From Cristatella mucedo (Eukaryota > Bryozoa > Phylactolaemata > Cristatellidae): a stretch of DNA of 64,000 bases. Every line of letters begins with the position of its first letter. The first letter of the stretch is position 1. The stretch is taken from positions 8,030,001 to 8,094,000 of the forward strand of contig WPIO01000008.1 of assembly GCA_009760855.2 (NCBI GenBank), read 5' to 3'. Below, piece after piece: positions 33,605-44,785 of the stretch. The position numbers and the translations under genes are program-made. Below the pieces are notes generated by a model, which was given only the letters and a program-made list of their open reading frames with translations, was not told where the DNA came from and did no database searches.

Positions 33605-35160
33605 TATAGCTTCTCTTGAAAAAGGGGTTGTACCCAAGTCTTCAAATCGACCATCGTTAGACCGATCTTTAAAAAGCCTGTGCTAGACACATGTGTCCTT
33701 GCAAACTATCTCTTCACAGTTTCCCTTCTTTCTTTCTTTGTCAAAGATTCTGGAAAAAAGTCCCTCAGCAGGTTGTAGCACACGTTAAACAGAATGAATT
33801 TGCTGAAGATTTCAGTCGGCGTTCAAACGGCAGCATTCCAATGAAACTGCTCTCTTCGAGTAACCAATGACACGCTATGCAACAACGATAACGGGAATGT
33901 CACTGCCTTAGCGCTGCTCGATTTATCAGCTGCAGTTCACACTATAAATTTAGATATCCTACTTTAACGATTGAGAAAAACGATCGGTGTGACAGACAGG
34001 GCACTGGCTTGGTTTAAATCATACTCGTGTCCGATCGTATTCATTCTGGGTCTTTTGGGGTGGGGGTCAGGTCTCATCCACCAGACCAGTCACCTGTGGA
34101 GTCCCACAAGGGCCCGCCCCCGGTCCTTTGCTGTTCTCAATTTATACTGAGCGTCTGGGAAAAGTGAGTCGGACGCATGGAATAGGCTATCGTTTTTATG
34201 ACTAGACTACAAGACTTTACTCTTCTAGTACGTGGTGCTATTGTACGACCATCACTGTGTGCTTTACTGTGTGACCAACTGATGTGTACTGATGCTGTTT
34301 CTGATACAATCAGATGAACCCAGCACGACGGACCCTACGGCCTGAATACTACACCTTAATGATGAGCCCATGTTGTGGCAGTAAGAGACATCTGACGGCC
34401 TACCTTTTGAATAGCTCATAATGGAAGCACAAGGGCAAAGGCGTTCGTAGCGCCTATCTAAATAGGCTTCTTGTTATAACACCGGCCTTCTAAGCACTTC
34501 GTGGTCTCATGATTTTGTGCATGTGGAGAAGGTACCTAATTGCATTGTGGCTAGACTTTTCTACAGCTGAATGGTTGAATTTGTATGTGTGTCCATTTTC
34601 GGCATCAACAGCCTGCAACGTTCATCCGGCTTCTTCTTTCAAGGCTGATCTTCAAGTCCCAGCGGTTTGACCACGTGTCACCTTTGCTGAAAAAGCTAGG
34701 ATGGTTGCCGGTTGAGCAAAGCATACAGAGCAAAGTTCTTATGCTGACCCACAAGGCCCGCCACGGCTTGGCTCCTTCGTACCTAGCTGAACTTCTGCAT
34801 CAGTTTCAGCCTGTTCGTGCCCTCAGGTCCTGTGTGGACAATAAATTAGCTGTACCATTCCTCCGATTAAAGACAGTTGGCGACAGAAACTTTACCTCTG
34901 CAGGTCCTAAACTGTGGAACTCGCTTCCACAATTCTTACGCAATGACAACTACTCTCCAACTGCCGACTATGGCACATCTTTTTCAGCGGTCCTGAACTG
35001 CTACTTCTATGCTACTCACTACCTCAACTGCTCTCCTGACTCTGCTATGCTTCCCACTTTCTCTTTGTTGCGTGACACGAAGTCTGTTGGCTACCGAATG
35101 CGTACCGAAAGCCGCTTAGGCTGTGAGTGTGCTATACAAAACTCTCCTGCGTAACACCCA
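33605..35160 (+). mobile_element. LINE family 2 copy (RT to C-terminus)
   Basis: Starts with the FKSTIVRPIFKKPVLD segment, equivalent to 15990-16070. It runs through a palm-like LALLDLSAAVHTI and HGIGYRFYD (the position of the catalytic YADD, now broken by a stop), and ends with an intact 189-codon frame (34585-35154) holding the C-terminal domain. It is CR1/L2-like but distinct from family 1. There is no clear 3' tail or hairpin after 35160. Confidence 0.75.
34585..35154 (+). pseudogene. LINE family 2 RT C-terminal domain (189 aa open frame)
   Basis: Contains SPLLKKLGWLPVEQSIQSK, then ARHGLAPSYLAELL, then FTSAGPKLWNSLPQFLRN. This is the conserved post-RT region of L2/CR1 elements: WLPV, GLAPxYLxxLL, GPxLWNSLP. 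The catalytic half upstream is disrupted, so this is a remnant although the frame is open. Confidence 0.75.
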
Positions 35161-35639
35161 TATGGTCTTTATGACTTTGTGGAGTTACTGACGGAGATAC
35201 ATACATCCACTTGAATTATCCCAAGCTATCGCCCCTCATGGTCCATATCGTTTGTTTGGACTGGCATAATAATTCCCTAGGAATGTATCCTGATTAAATG
35301 ACAAAGCATGACAGAACCACATGATTTGTCACTGTGAATCATAGTTCTTCTTAGCAAAGGATTGCAGTAATCCTGGCTCATCGCCGTATTAGGATATATA
35401 TAATATAGACTAGCATGTTCAGGCTGAGTTGAGCTGCATTAGCGCCGTTCAACTTTTATGATAACTGATACAACTAGTATGACCTTCAAAGGAATGAGAC
35501 CAAAAGTAACAAACTTTTTACAAATGATTGATGCTAAAAATAATTCGATAACTATACGCAAAACTATTGCCGCTCTGGAACTTTAACGCCAAAACCTCAA
35601 AGGGGTATCAACCATCATATTTCCGAAGTTGATGCTAGG
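35161..35639. other. No recognised feature
   Basis: AT-rich spacer between LINE copies; nothing recognised. Confidence 0.3.
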
Positions 35640-36300
35640 AATGTGTCTGGGTGTTCTGTCTCAGAACTACGACCTTTTACGACGAACTCAGCTCCACAGC
35701 CAAGTGTGTCTATATTCAGCTGCTTACTTACTTTGAAAGTTTCAGCCTGCTTTAATTTTCCTTCTACCGTTCCTATCAAAGACCCTGGAACGAGTCGCAC
35801 CAGACCTGATAACTCATTTACGGAAACTTCAAACTTTGCTAATAAGTTTCAGTCTAGTTTTAGAGCTAATTACTCCACAAAGTTGGAATTGCTTTGGGTG
35901 TATAATGACCTAAGTAGGAATGCTGACTTAGGTCGAGTATCTTTGCTTGGTTTTCTCAATCTTTTGACTGCTTTTGATACTATCGATCACCAAGTTCTTT
36001 TTAAGCGCCTCTCATCTGGCCTGGGCATCACTGGCACTGCATTGCAAAGGTTCAGGTCCTATACAAGTGTGAGACACCAGAGAATTCATGTGAATAGTCA
36101 CAGATCATCCGAGAAATTTTTTTTTTAAATGGGGTACCACGGGGATTTGTTCTTGGTCCCTTTCTTTTCACGGTTTATACTCTCCATCTATCCGATGTGA
36201 CTGCCAGGCACAACATCGGCTCTCAATTCTATGAAGATAACGCTCAGCTGTACATTTTCTTTGACCTCTCCCAGCCCTATAGCACGTCGAATTCTCTTAG
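35640..36300 (+). mobile_element. LINE family 1 RT fragment
   Basis: Frame 35643-36128 (161 codons) includes FANKFQSSFRANYSTKLELL, VYNDLSRNADLG and FDTIDHQVLF. These match 57740-57980 of the best copy. It ends shortly after a decayed YADD-like segment (FYEDNAQLY) near 36225. 3'-truncated at the TA repeat. Confidence 0.8.
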
Positions 36301-36400
36301 CTTCATTGATATATATATATATATATATAAGCACTTTCTTAGCACTTAACATTTGCTGCAAAGGAAGCCCGATCGATTGGTTAGTAGGTGATGCTGCTGT
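36301..36400 (-). mobile_element. (TA)n with LINE 3'-tail remnant
   Basis: (TA)n at 36308-36330, then AAGCACTTTCTTAGCACTTAACATTTGCTGC, a reduced form of the family 1 3' end in reverse. Confidence 0.6.
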
Positions 36401-36757
36401 GCGACCGTAACCGTGTGCAGAGACATTAGGCGTCGTTTTCAATAGCTGCCTAAATTTGAAAGCTTCATTAAGAAGACTTCTTCTACAGCTAGCCATTACG
36501 TTCGATCCCTTACTAAGATTAGGAACTTTATTCGACGGTGGCTTTGAAAAAAATTTAAGCTAGCTCTGTAGTTCTGTCTTGGCTAGATTACTGTAATTTC
36601 CTTTTGGCTGGCCTACCAAAAAAGCAACTAGGCCACTGCAGCTGGCAATGAATATGGCTGCAAGGCTAGTTTACCAATCCCAGAAGTTTGATCATGTGTT
36701 ACCAATGTTGAAAGAACTTGGAAGGCTGCCGGTAGTAGTACGTTTCTGAATGTTATG
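36401..36757 (+). mobile_element. LINE family 2 fragment (post-RT region)
   Basis: Shows SSVLARLL, GWPTKKATRPLQLAMNMAARL and KFDHVLPMLKELGRLPV, parallel to the family 2 C-terminal region. It runs up to the left inverted repeat of the Polinton, which apparently inserted into or next to it. Confidence 0.65.
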
Positions 36758-36758
36758 T

Positions 36759-36873
36759 AGCCTAGGGATCGACCTTGGCACGTCAACGAGCTCACTCTGT
36801 TCGCTTGTCTCGTGCTCGCTGAAGTAGTCCCTCGTCTCTATAGCATTCAAAAACATAATACTCTACGTATTCC
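36759..36873 (+). repeat. Polinton left terminal inverted repeat
   Basis: Aligns with the reverse complement of 54285-54396 over its length with few mismatches and a 3-4 bp gap. Shared blocks are CTTGGCAC, CGAGCTCACT, GTTCGCTTGTCTCGTGCTCG and CTCTACGTATTCC. The outer end begins AG, as in Polintons. Confidence 0.85.
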
Positions 36874-36962
36874 TTTTAACATTATATACATATATATAAT
36901 AATAAAAATTATAAAACTCAATTATTTGATCATTTTATTTCAAGCAATTTTTTATTATATTA

Positions 36963-37166
36963 ATGTCTCCGAAAAATGACGATTTTATCCGGCGAAAGGG
37001 TGAAGAGTTCAGTGATCATGCAAGACGTGTTAGAGAAGAGGTTAGAAAAAGCACGGGGTTTCTTCCTAAATATCCCTTTTCAAAGACTAGTTTAGACATT
37101 ATGATAGCTAGTTGGCAAAAAATTCCTAATACAAGTGTAGAAATTCTCTTTAATAAGAAAGGTTAA
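36963..37166 (+). CDS. Small Polinton ORF (67 aa), unknown
   Basis: One of the few intact frames in the element. MSPKNDDFIRRKGEEFSD is followed by a charged helix and SWQKIPNTSVEILFNKK. It has no membrane segment or metal-binding motif. It lies between the left inverted repeat and the polymerase, on the polymerase strand, 57 bp upstream of it. I do not recognise it. Confidence 0.5.
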   Translation: MSPKNDDFIRRKGEEFSDHARRVREEVRKSTGFLPKYPFSKTSLDIMIASWQKIPNTSVEILFNKKG

Positions 37167-37222
37167 TGAAGTTTGAAGAAACATGTTAGTTTTTAAGTCG
37201 CGTCTCATCTGATGGTAAGTTC

Positions 37223-40200
37223 ATGGATTATGAATACGTAGGTTTAGAAAGAAATGAAATAGACTTGGATAGACTATTGTATAGAACGAGCACACATTTA
37301 AAGAGACTAATCAGAGTGTTACTTAAAACTAAGAGTGATTTAAAATTAGCAATGGTTGTTTCTCCTATTGTAGCTTTTGAGAATGGCACTTATAACTACC
37401 AATTAGTTGATGGAGTAAGCAACGCAAAAATAAATAGAATCTCAGATATTGATAAAATAATTAGAATGCAATTTGTTTCTTTCAAGAAAGAGCTGAGGAA
37501 CGGTTAGAGAAACGATCTAGTTGGAGTTTAGTTGGCATTAATGCTTTATACGCAAAGTTTACTTATTTTCAGGACCGTTTTGGAGGAAGTTACGCTCACT
37601 GGATTCGAAAATAAGATATCTACTGGTTATATAAAGAATGAATCAGATAACTGTTGTCCTTTATGGTGTGTTTTTTAAGATTTTTACTTGGGAGAGACAA
37701 TCATCCAGAATCAATTGCAGATTTAAATGTAATAATATTTGAGTGTTATTCTCATTTATTACCAAAGTTAGAAGAACTATTTAATGTTAGACTGGGTTAT
37801 CCTTCTCAAGCATTAAGTGTTAGTGATATTCCCATCTTAGCAGATTCATTTAATATTTCAATAGATGTTTTCGAGTATGATAATTGAAGCGTAAGTCCTT
37901 TAATAGTAGTTGATGAAGAAAAGGATAAACACTCGGATCTTCTACTATTTAGTAATAAAGAGAAGACTAACTCACATGATGTTTTATTAGAAATTTTAAT
38001 GGTTTGTGCAGAAGTTCAAAAGGTCATGGTACTCAATTAACTTGTAAAGGATGTTTATGTAGATTTCATTTATAGGACAGATTAGATTCTCAAGGTTAAG
38101 CTTGCAAGAAAGGAAACGATGGAAAGTCAACAATTAAAATGCCAAAAGTAAAAGGTAAACAAGATTAAACTGGTGATCTTTGTTATTTTTGAGAATATTC
38201 CAAAACATTGTGGTGTTTTTATGTTGATTATGCAGATTTTGAATGCTTGGTTACTAATGTAAGAAAGAGTGACAAAGAAGATACTAGTATACCACAAGGT
38301 TATTTTCGAAAACATATACCTTGTTCAGGAGCTTACACAATTATTGATTATAATGGAAGCATAAGAACTTTTAAATTGTTTAACGGAGCAAGTAATGTTA
38401 GAGTTACTTAAGAGTTTGCTAGATTAAGTTGATTCTATTAGGAAAGAGTTCAAAAAGATTCTTCCTAAATATGAGAAATTTGATTACAGTACTAGTACAC
38501 TTCATGAGAATTGAGAGTTTAATTCTGCTACTACTTTTTATATTTGTAATTTAGATTTCAACAAAGATACAGTTCTAGATCATTGTCACCTTACAGGTAA
38601 ATATCGTGGAGCAGCTCATGCTGGTTGTAATCTAAATGTTAGTATCATTGCTGACAGCTTTAAATTACATGTTTGTATTCATTATTTAAAAGGCTACGAT
38701 ACCCATTAAGTACGAAAGTTTCACGATCTAAGATTAAAAAAGCATGTGATCGCAAAATATGTGGAGAAATATATCCATATAGAAATAGGTTCATTGAGTT
38801 TTAGAGACTCGCTTCAAATATTCAAAAAGGGTTCGGCAGATTTAGTTAAGAATGTTGTGAAGTCTGGTCAAACTTTGGAGCATACCGGAATATACTTTTC
38901 TATGTTATTTGAAGAAGAATTTAAGTCATTTACAGAACAAGGAGATTTTCATTAGGAGTATGTCGATTCATTCTCAAAGTTAGAAGAAAGAAATGATTAC
39001 CAGATAGAAACGGTTTTTATAGTACTTTAGATGATGACTGTATTAGAGAAAAAGATTATAAAATGGCATTAACAGTTTGGAGCTTAATGGGAAAATAGAT
39101 CCAACTAAAGAAGATACTTTAAAAAAGTATAGTAATATTGATCTTACTACGGATTTTCTTCTATTAGCTGATGTATTTCAACATTTTAGACGTTTGTCAA
39201 ATAGAATTGATGGTCTAGACCCAGCTAACGTTTTTACTTCTCCTATTTTAACTTGGTGTGCTGGTTGAAGACATTCAAAAGTTAAAGTAGATTTGTTAAC
39301 ACGTTTTGAACATTTTGACTTCTTCGAGAGTTCTATCCTAGGAGGAAATACACAAGCATCTCGCAGCACGTTAATGCCAATAATGAAATGGCTTCTAATT
39401 TTGATGAGACAAATTATACGAGTTGGTTCCACTGTGTAGACACTAATTCACTTTATGCAACAGCAATGACAAATTTCTTACCAAAGAATAATTTTAGATT
39501 CTTGGATCAGAAACAGATTGATTCATTTACAAAGAAAAAATTATTAGCAATAAAATGAAATTCAGATATTGATTATGAGTTTGAGGTTGATATGTTTTGC
39601 CCAAAAGAATTACCTTATATTAATTCTGATTATCCTCTTTTACCTATTACGAGGAAAGTTGAGACAAAAGAGTATTCAAAATACCTAGAGAGTACTTTAA
39701 TGAAAGATGGGAAGAAGAAATTAATTGATTATGAAAGTAAGGTAGAGAAAGTAATTGTTGATTTAGAACCTAAGTTAAAATATGTTGTTCACTACAGAAA
39801 TCTGCAGCTTGCTTTGGAAAGGGCCCGTGTATTAACTAAAATTCATCGGATAACGAGTTTTTCTCAGAGCGATTGGCTCAGTGGTTATATTCTTAATAAT
39901 ATTGCAAAACGGAAGGAAGCAAAAATGATTTTTAGAAGCAATAATATCATAAGTTAATGAATAATGCGTCCTTTGGTAAAACAGAGGCAAATCTTAGAGA
40001 AAGGGTTAACATAGATTGGTTTGATTTAAGTTTGAAGATGATATTAATTTATCTGATAGAAGAGTTATGAGTGCAAGATTTAAACACATCAGGTAATTCA
40101 ATTGAGATCTAATTGAAGTAGAAACAACAAAGGAGAGATTTGTCTTAATAAACCAATTTATTTAGGACTTTTTATTCTAGAAATATCAAAGTTAATAATG

Positions 40201-40897
40201 CAAGATTTCTATTACAATACTATGAAAGATTACTACGCAAATAAGCCAACACTCGCTTACACAGATACAGATTCGTTAGTTATGAAAATAAATACAGATT
40301 ATGTTTTGGGAGACTTTACAAGTTAGTTAGAATATCTAGATCTATCTGGTTATCATAGAAACCAAAAAATATGGAAGTCAGAAGGATTCGAGAAGATGAG
40401 GAAAGAGAATAAGGGAAGCTTAGGAAAACTTTAAAGATGAAATTTCAAAAAAATATACCATTGACCAACTAACAAAAGGTTTTATTTGAGATGAAAAAGG
40501 AATGATGCTAGAAAAATCTGTTGTACTTGATGAAGGGATTTTCTTAAGACCATTACTTTATTCTATGCAGATGGCAATAGCAACAAAAGATGGAATAAAA
40601 TTAAAATCATCAGCAAAGAAAGCAAAGTATGCAAAAAAGAAGTAGTAAAGAAATTTCTGTCTCATTCTGATTCCCTTGGTTGTTTTAGAACTGATTTTTA
40701 CGTATATTGTGCTTAATCTAGATTACAAAAAAGAAATCATCAAGTTTATACTATCACACAGTATAAGAAAGCATTCTCTACTTTTTACTCAAAACGATAC
40801 TAGTTGGACTGCGGGATTTATTTACTTCCTTATGGTCATTATAGCGTACAAGAGAGGGGTGGAAAGTGTATTAAATGTAATTAAAAATATTTATATA
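37223..40897 (+). pseudogene. polB: Protein-primed DNA polymerase B (Polinton type), broken
   Basis: This is the replicative family B polymerase. Motifs appear in the correct order across several frames: the N-terminal CCPLWCVF segment (37645-37675); YADFECL at about 38225-38250 (first exonuclease motif); the Polinton-specific DHCHLTGKYRGAAHAGCNLN at 38578-38640; DLTTDFLLLADVF at 39141-39180; DTNSLYATAM at about 39440 (motif A); YVVHYRNLQL and the NNASFGKT motif near 39960; YTDTDSL at about 40258-40280 (motif C); and a closing LDCGIYLLPYGHY at 40810-40850. The first frame (37223-37507) is continuous with the N-terminus. At least ten stops or frame changes interrupt it. The usual length of such enzymes, about 1100-1250 residues, fits the interval. 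Confidence 0.9.
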
Positions 40898-41070
40898 TGA
40901 CTAAACGAAAAGCTGAAGATTGTTAATTACCAAAACTAGAAATAAAAGTCAAAATTAAACATGACGTAAGAGAGATAACCAAAGACATGCATGCATTAAA
41001 AATTGAGACTCCGTATGAAAAGACTAAAGAAGAGTTTATATTAAAAGAGGCACGAATAATTTTATTTTAA
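40898..41070 (+). pseudogene. Small basic Polinton ORF, broken
   Basis: MTKRKAEDC, a stop, then LPKLEIKVKIKHDVREITKD in the same frame to a TAA at 41070. About 57 codons. Starts just after the polymerase. Function unknown. Confidence 0.35.
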
Positions 41071-41095
41071 AATTAAAAAAAATACTATTATAGAA

Positions 41096-41323
41096 ATGAC
41101 TGAAAATAAAACTGATGAAGTAGAATTGAAGATGACAGTGATTCTGGATATGAAGCAGATGAAGCTACTGACGAAATGAAAAATGAAAATGAAACTGATA
41201 ATTGAAGATGATCCAGGTTAAAATCCAGAAGATGATGGTTATGAGCAACCATTTTGCTTTGAAGGAGTAGAATATTGTTGCGCAAATGAAGAAGATGAAT
41301 TTAAAAAATTATTACTTATATAA
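41096..41323 (+). pseudogene. Small acidic Polinton ORF, frameshifted
   Basis: MTENKTDEVE, then in another frame DDSDSGYEADEATDE, and EDDGYEQPFCFEGVEYCC to a TAA at 41323. About 75 residues, strongly acidic with a Cys pair. Not recognised. Confidence 0.4.
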
Positions 41324-41325
41324 AT

Positions 41326-41466
41326 ATGGATGTTTCAAGAATTCTTAGTCGTGAGCAATCTAGAGATATGGCACTAAAAATGTGTCTACAAAAACTGAAA
41401 GGAGTTTATCAAAGAATCGTTAAGCATTCACTAGATAAACTAATCAGATTTAGGGAGTTCATTTAA
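41326..41466 (+). CDS. Small Polinton ORF (46 aa), unknown
   Basis: MDVSRILSREQSRDMALKM and then a Lys/Arg-rich helix, intact, starting 2 bp after the preceding stop. Tight spacing suggests a run of small co-oriented genes. No known motif. Confidence 0.35.
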   Translation: MDVSRILSREQSRDMALKMCLQKLKGVYQRIVKHSLDKLIRFREFI

Positions 41467-41639
41467 TATTATTCTTGTAGAAATTTGTGATATATGCGAC
41501 AAACAAATGGAATGTCGTAGTAAGATAAACACAATGTTATCAGAAGCAGATAAGAAATCAAAGTCTCCCAAACTGAACAGATGTTCAAATTGGTACTTCA
41601 TTGTAATTTTGTTAAAAAAATTCAAGTTATTATATGAAA

Positions 41640-42360
41640 ATGGCAACAATTACTGACATTACTGACCCCAATCTAGCTACATCTTTTACTCTACTAAAAT
41701 CCTATGTAGACTACCTTGTTAAATCTTGAATGACTGCCTATGATGAACAAACACTTGACTCAGATATATCAGTAACGACTGATACTCCAGTTAAAAAACT
41801 TTTACCTAGATGAGAGTGACATCGAAGCTAAAAAAGTAATTAATTCTGGCCTTGCACAAGTTACAACGGATCTTGATGCTACAGTTAGATCAAAAGTTGA
41901 TACACTTCTAAGTACTCCTGGAGAAATTTCTGGTTATACTACATGGATTGCAAGTCAACTATCAACATTATCAACTGTAATATCAGGTTTATCAGGAGTT
42001 AAACTAGACATCTTCAGCATTGTTAAAGATGAATGCTATGCCATTCTACCTGACATATCTGATAATATAATAATAATAATAATAATGCACTTGATAAAGC
42101 ACCGTCAGAGAACTCAATCTCTTCCTAGGCGCTTTACATTTGATGAAACAAGTGCTACACAAAAAGCTGCAATTGCTGCTCTTGCTGGAACTTCATCTGC
42201 TACTACATCAATGTCTACTTCATCTGCTGCGGCATCAACGTCTACTTCATCCGCTATTGCTTCTACTTCCGATCCATCTGCATCTGCTTCTACTTCCGAT
42301 CCATCTGCTACTGCTTCTGTGTAGAATCCAACTGCTTCAACGTCAACTACTGGTCAGTAA
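41640..42360 (+). pseudogene. Unknown Polinton protein with Ser/Ala/Thr-rich tail, split by a LINE tail
   Basis: Starts MATITDITDPNLATSFTLL, with a helical middle part (about 41830-42060: SGLAQVTTDLDATVRSKVD, then LSTLSTVISGLSGVKLD). The frame is interrupted by the 78-bp LINE piece at 42063-42140, then continues with repeats of Ser-Ala-Ser-Thr (SASTSDPSASASTSDPSAT) ending at 42321 (TAG) or 42360. A TGA near 41727 and a frameshift near 41805 also break it. The tail is a CATCTGCTRCTTCTACT-type tandem repeat. It may be a virion or glycosylated surface protein; this is a guess. Confidence 0.45.
42063..42140 (-). mobile_element. Minimal LINE family 1 3' end inside the Polinton
   Basis: (ATA)n at 42063-42085, then TGCACTTGATAAAGCACCGTC..CTAGGCGCTTTACATTTG: only the terminal hairpin of family 1. 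It is a very short target-primed insertion that disrupts the ORF at 41640-42360. Confidence 0.85.
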
Positions 42361-42389
42361 AATTATTAAATAATATAGAAATTTTTTAA

Positions 42390-42667
42390 TAGAAACAAGA
42401 TGCACTGATTGTCTAAATGAAGTCCAAGGGCAACACTATTCTAATTTTAAGATTTGTTCGTTTCCAATGGGACGCATTAAAGATATTAGATACTCATTGT
42501 TAGAAGCTTTAAGACTAGTTTTAGAATGCAAAGCTTTAAAAATTAATCATTCTGATCCTAAGATTTCATGCATACTTGCAAAAGTTAGAGATGTTTCTAT
42601 TTTCTCAAAGTTTCTCAAGGACTTAACAATAGAAAAAATAAATAGTTTAAAGCCAGAAGCACTCTAA
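42390..42667 (+). CDS. Small Polinton protein with Cys pair, start unclear
   Basis: The frame open from about 42390 contains ETRCTDCLNEVQGQHYSN and FKICSFPMGRIKDIRYS, then a helical region to the TAA at 42667. A strict ATG start at 42467 would lose the CxxC. The Cys-x2-Cys followed by His and Cys could bind zinc. Unknown function. Confidence 0.4.
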
Positions 42668-42760
42668 AAACTCTAAACAACCAAATGAATTATAAAAGCA
42701 TTAGACTCATGACAGACTTGTACTTTACCAACAAAATTTATTCAAGAATACTTTAATTGG
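42668..42760. other. Convergent spacer
   Basis: AT-rich gap between the plus-strand run and the minus-strand fibre-like gene. Confidence 0.25.
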
Positions 42761-44036
42761 AGAATTTAAAGTTGTATGTATTACCATCTGTTACTAAACC
42801 AAACGCAATAATTTCTGATTCACTTGGAGTTGTATAACCTTATTAATTAAAAATAAAATAAGTGATACTCAAGTTAATAGTTCTCCGTATTGTTAGTGTC
42901 GATGAAATAGTCAAACTTGAAATAGTATGTACTAATAATAGCATAAAATTATCTTCTATGCTGTAATATATAATTTCAATTTGATTTGAAACAAAAAAAA
43001 TGTTTAGAATGTAGTTTGTGGTAATAATTTCTAACTATTACGTCATAATCAGGATAAATATTAATAGTAATATCTAAAGCACTTCTATAATATGTTACGT
43101 CTACGATTTTTATTCTAACACTTCTATGAAAATTCTTTTACTGTAATAACATAATTGTTTTAATCATTAACAATATTTGTATTTCCAAAAGTGGCATTAT
43201 GAATATCCCTAATTTTTAATATTATCTTTGAGTAAGTTACTTTTTTTGTTTCTCTTAAACTAGATAGTATAGGTAGAGTGTCTGTATAATTCTGTGTATT
43301 ATTAAGATTATTTATACTGTTAGTGCCTAAGTAAGAATAAAATTAGATTAATCCTTCATGACCAGGTATAGGATCAGGAGCATTTCTTAAAAATATTAAA
43401 GATGCCATTTATTTTATTTGTGTAAAAATCATCAGAATATTTTCCTGTAACAGTTAATTTATTTACATAAATATTTTCATTCATCACTTCTTGGTCTCCT
43501 GCTCCAACTTTAGTATCAATATATTGTTTTGTTGTAATATCACTTCCTATTCTTGGATTTGATACATAAACATATTTTTTGAGTTAGCAGATAAATCTCC
43601 ACTTAAAATTTAATCAGAGTCTTTTCTTAGATAGCTATTATCAGAACATGTTTAACTAATACTTTCCAACGCATCTACAACGCTACCAAGATTTGTAAAG
43701 TATTTTTATAAGCATAAGTATTTTTCTTCCAACACCTAGAATAGCATACGTTCCTCCAACTACAAATAACTCTGTGGGAAAAACTGCATTAGTAGTAGTA
43801 ATAGCAACCCACTTTCCAGTAAATTTTTTTCCGAATATTTCCAAAGTAAGTGAACTATCGAATACACCACGAATTATAACAGTAGCTACGTTTCCATCAT
43901 ATATTCTATTTAGATAACCAAGATTTACTCCATCAGTTAGATTAACAGGATCTCTGAATATATAATTATTCTGTGTAGCCACATTTATATCACCATTGAT
44001 AGTTCCTCCAGTTAATTTTACAAAATTATTATCCAT
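42760..44036 (-). pseudogene. Fibre-like (phage tail-fibre-repeat) protein, copy 1, broken
   Basis: The intact first part (43683-44036) starts MDNNFVKLTGGTINGDINV and continues with FRDPVNLTDGVNLGYLN. The GGxxxGDIN...DPVNxxDxxNxxY pattern is the repeat found in bacteriophage tail-fibre shafts. Downstream (to about 42760) it continues in changing frames with β-rich pieces such as KLTVTGKYSDDFYT and PDPIPGHEGLI. Expected length is about 420 residues. Such proteins usually trimerise and bind receptors. A related gene lies at 51715-52572 on the other strand. Confidence 0.6.
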
Positions 44037-44292
44037 TTAGGCTTTATTTGGAACATGATTGTCTGAGTGTGGTGGGCTACTAAAAATAATCAATCCATTT
44101 ACAATTAATGTACCAGATCCTGCAAGCTTAAATAAGATACACAATTATGCAAGAAATATTTTAGATTGAATATTAGATACTGCACAAAAATATAAAAAAT
44201 AAACTACACTACTATTTTTATTAAAAAATTATAATAGTCTTTTGTGTTTTCTAAAAGTCTGTTGGTTTAAAATTAAATCTTTTGACATTAAT
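44037..44292. other. AT-rich interval with a plus-strand remnant
   Basis: A plus-strand frame with one TGA (44090-44203) reads FTINVPDPASLNKIHNYARN and ends in TAA. It may be the end of a lost gene; I cannot name it. Confidence 0.25.
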
Positions 44293-44738
44293 TTAAACTT
44301 TTACTTGATCAATCTTTAATTTAATATTAAGTCTTGGTTCAGAATTATAATCATCTTTAATAATATAGCTACCATCAAGAAAACCTGTGATACAAAAATA
44401 GTTTCCTAGTTTTTCCATAATATCACCTGGATTATTAAATTTAATTTGTTTATTTTGTATCCTAGAGTAAGCTTGGTTTATTTCCAAAATCAAATCTAGC
44501 TGCTATTGTGGACCTTTATGATAAATTATATCCATGAAATTCAAGCTGTTCACTGGCACGAGTAACTATATTTTGAAGAAAAGATAGCCTATCTTGTGTA
44601 AAAATAAATCCATGCATTAAGATAGGGTTTTGAATATTTTGTCATCTTTTCTTCAACATGCACACGTGCAGGTTTTCCTTTTGGGATAACGACAGCAGAA
44701 CTTTCTCGTACAACAAGTTTATTTTCTTGCTTTTCCAT
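44293..44738 (-). pseudogene. Unknown Polinton protein, frameshifted
   Basis: ATG at 44738 gives MEKQENKLVVRESSAVVIPK. After a frame change the reading continues with GFIFTQDRLSFLQNIVTRA, then the open frame 44293-44493 (LGNYFCITGFLDGSYIIK). About 145 residues if whole. It sits between the protease and the fibre-like gene on the same strand. No family recognised. Confidence 0.4.
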
Positions 44739-44785
44739 TTCTATACAAAAGAATATTTTTGTTTAATTTTAAAATAATAATTCCA

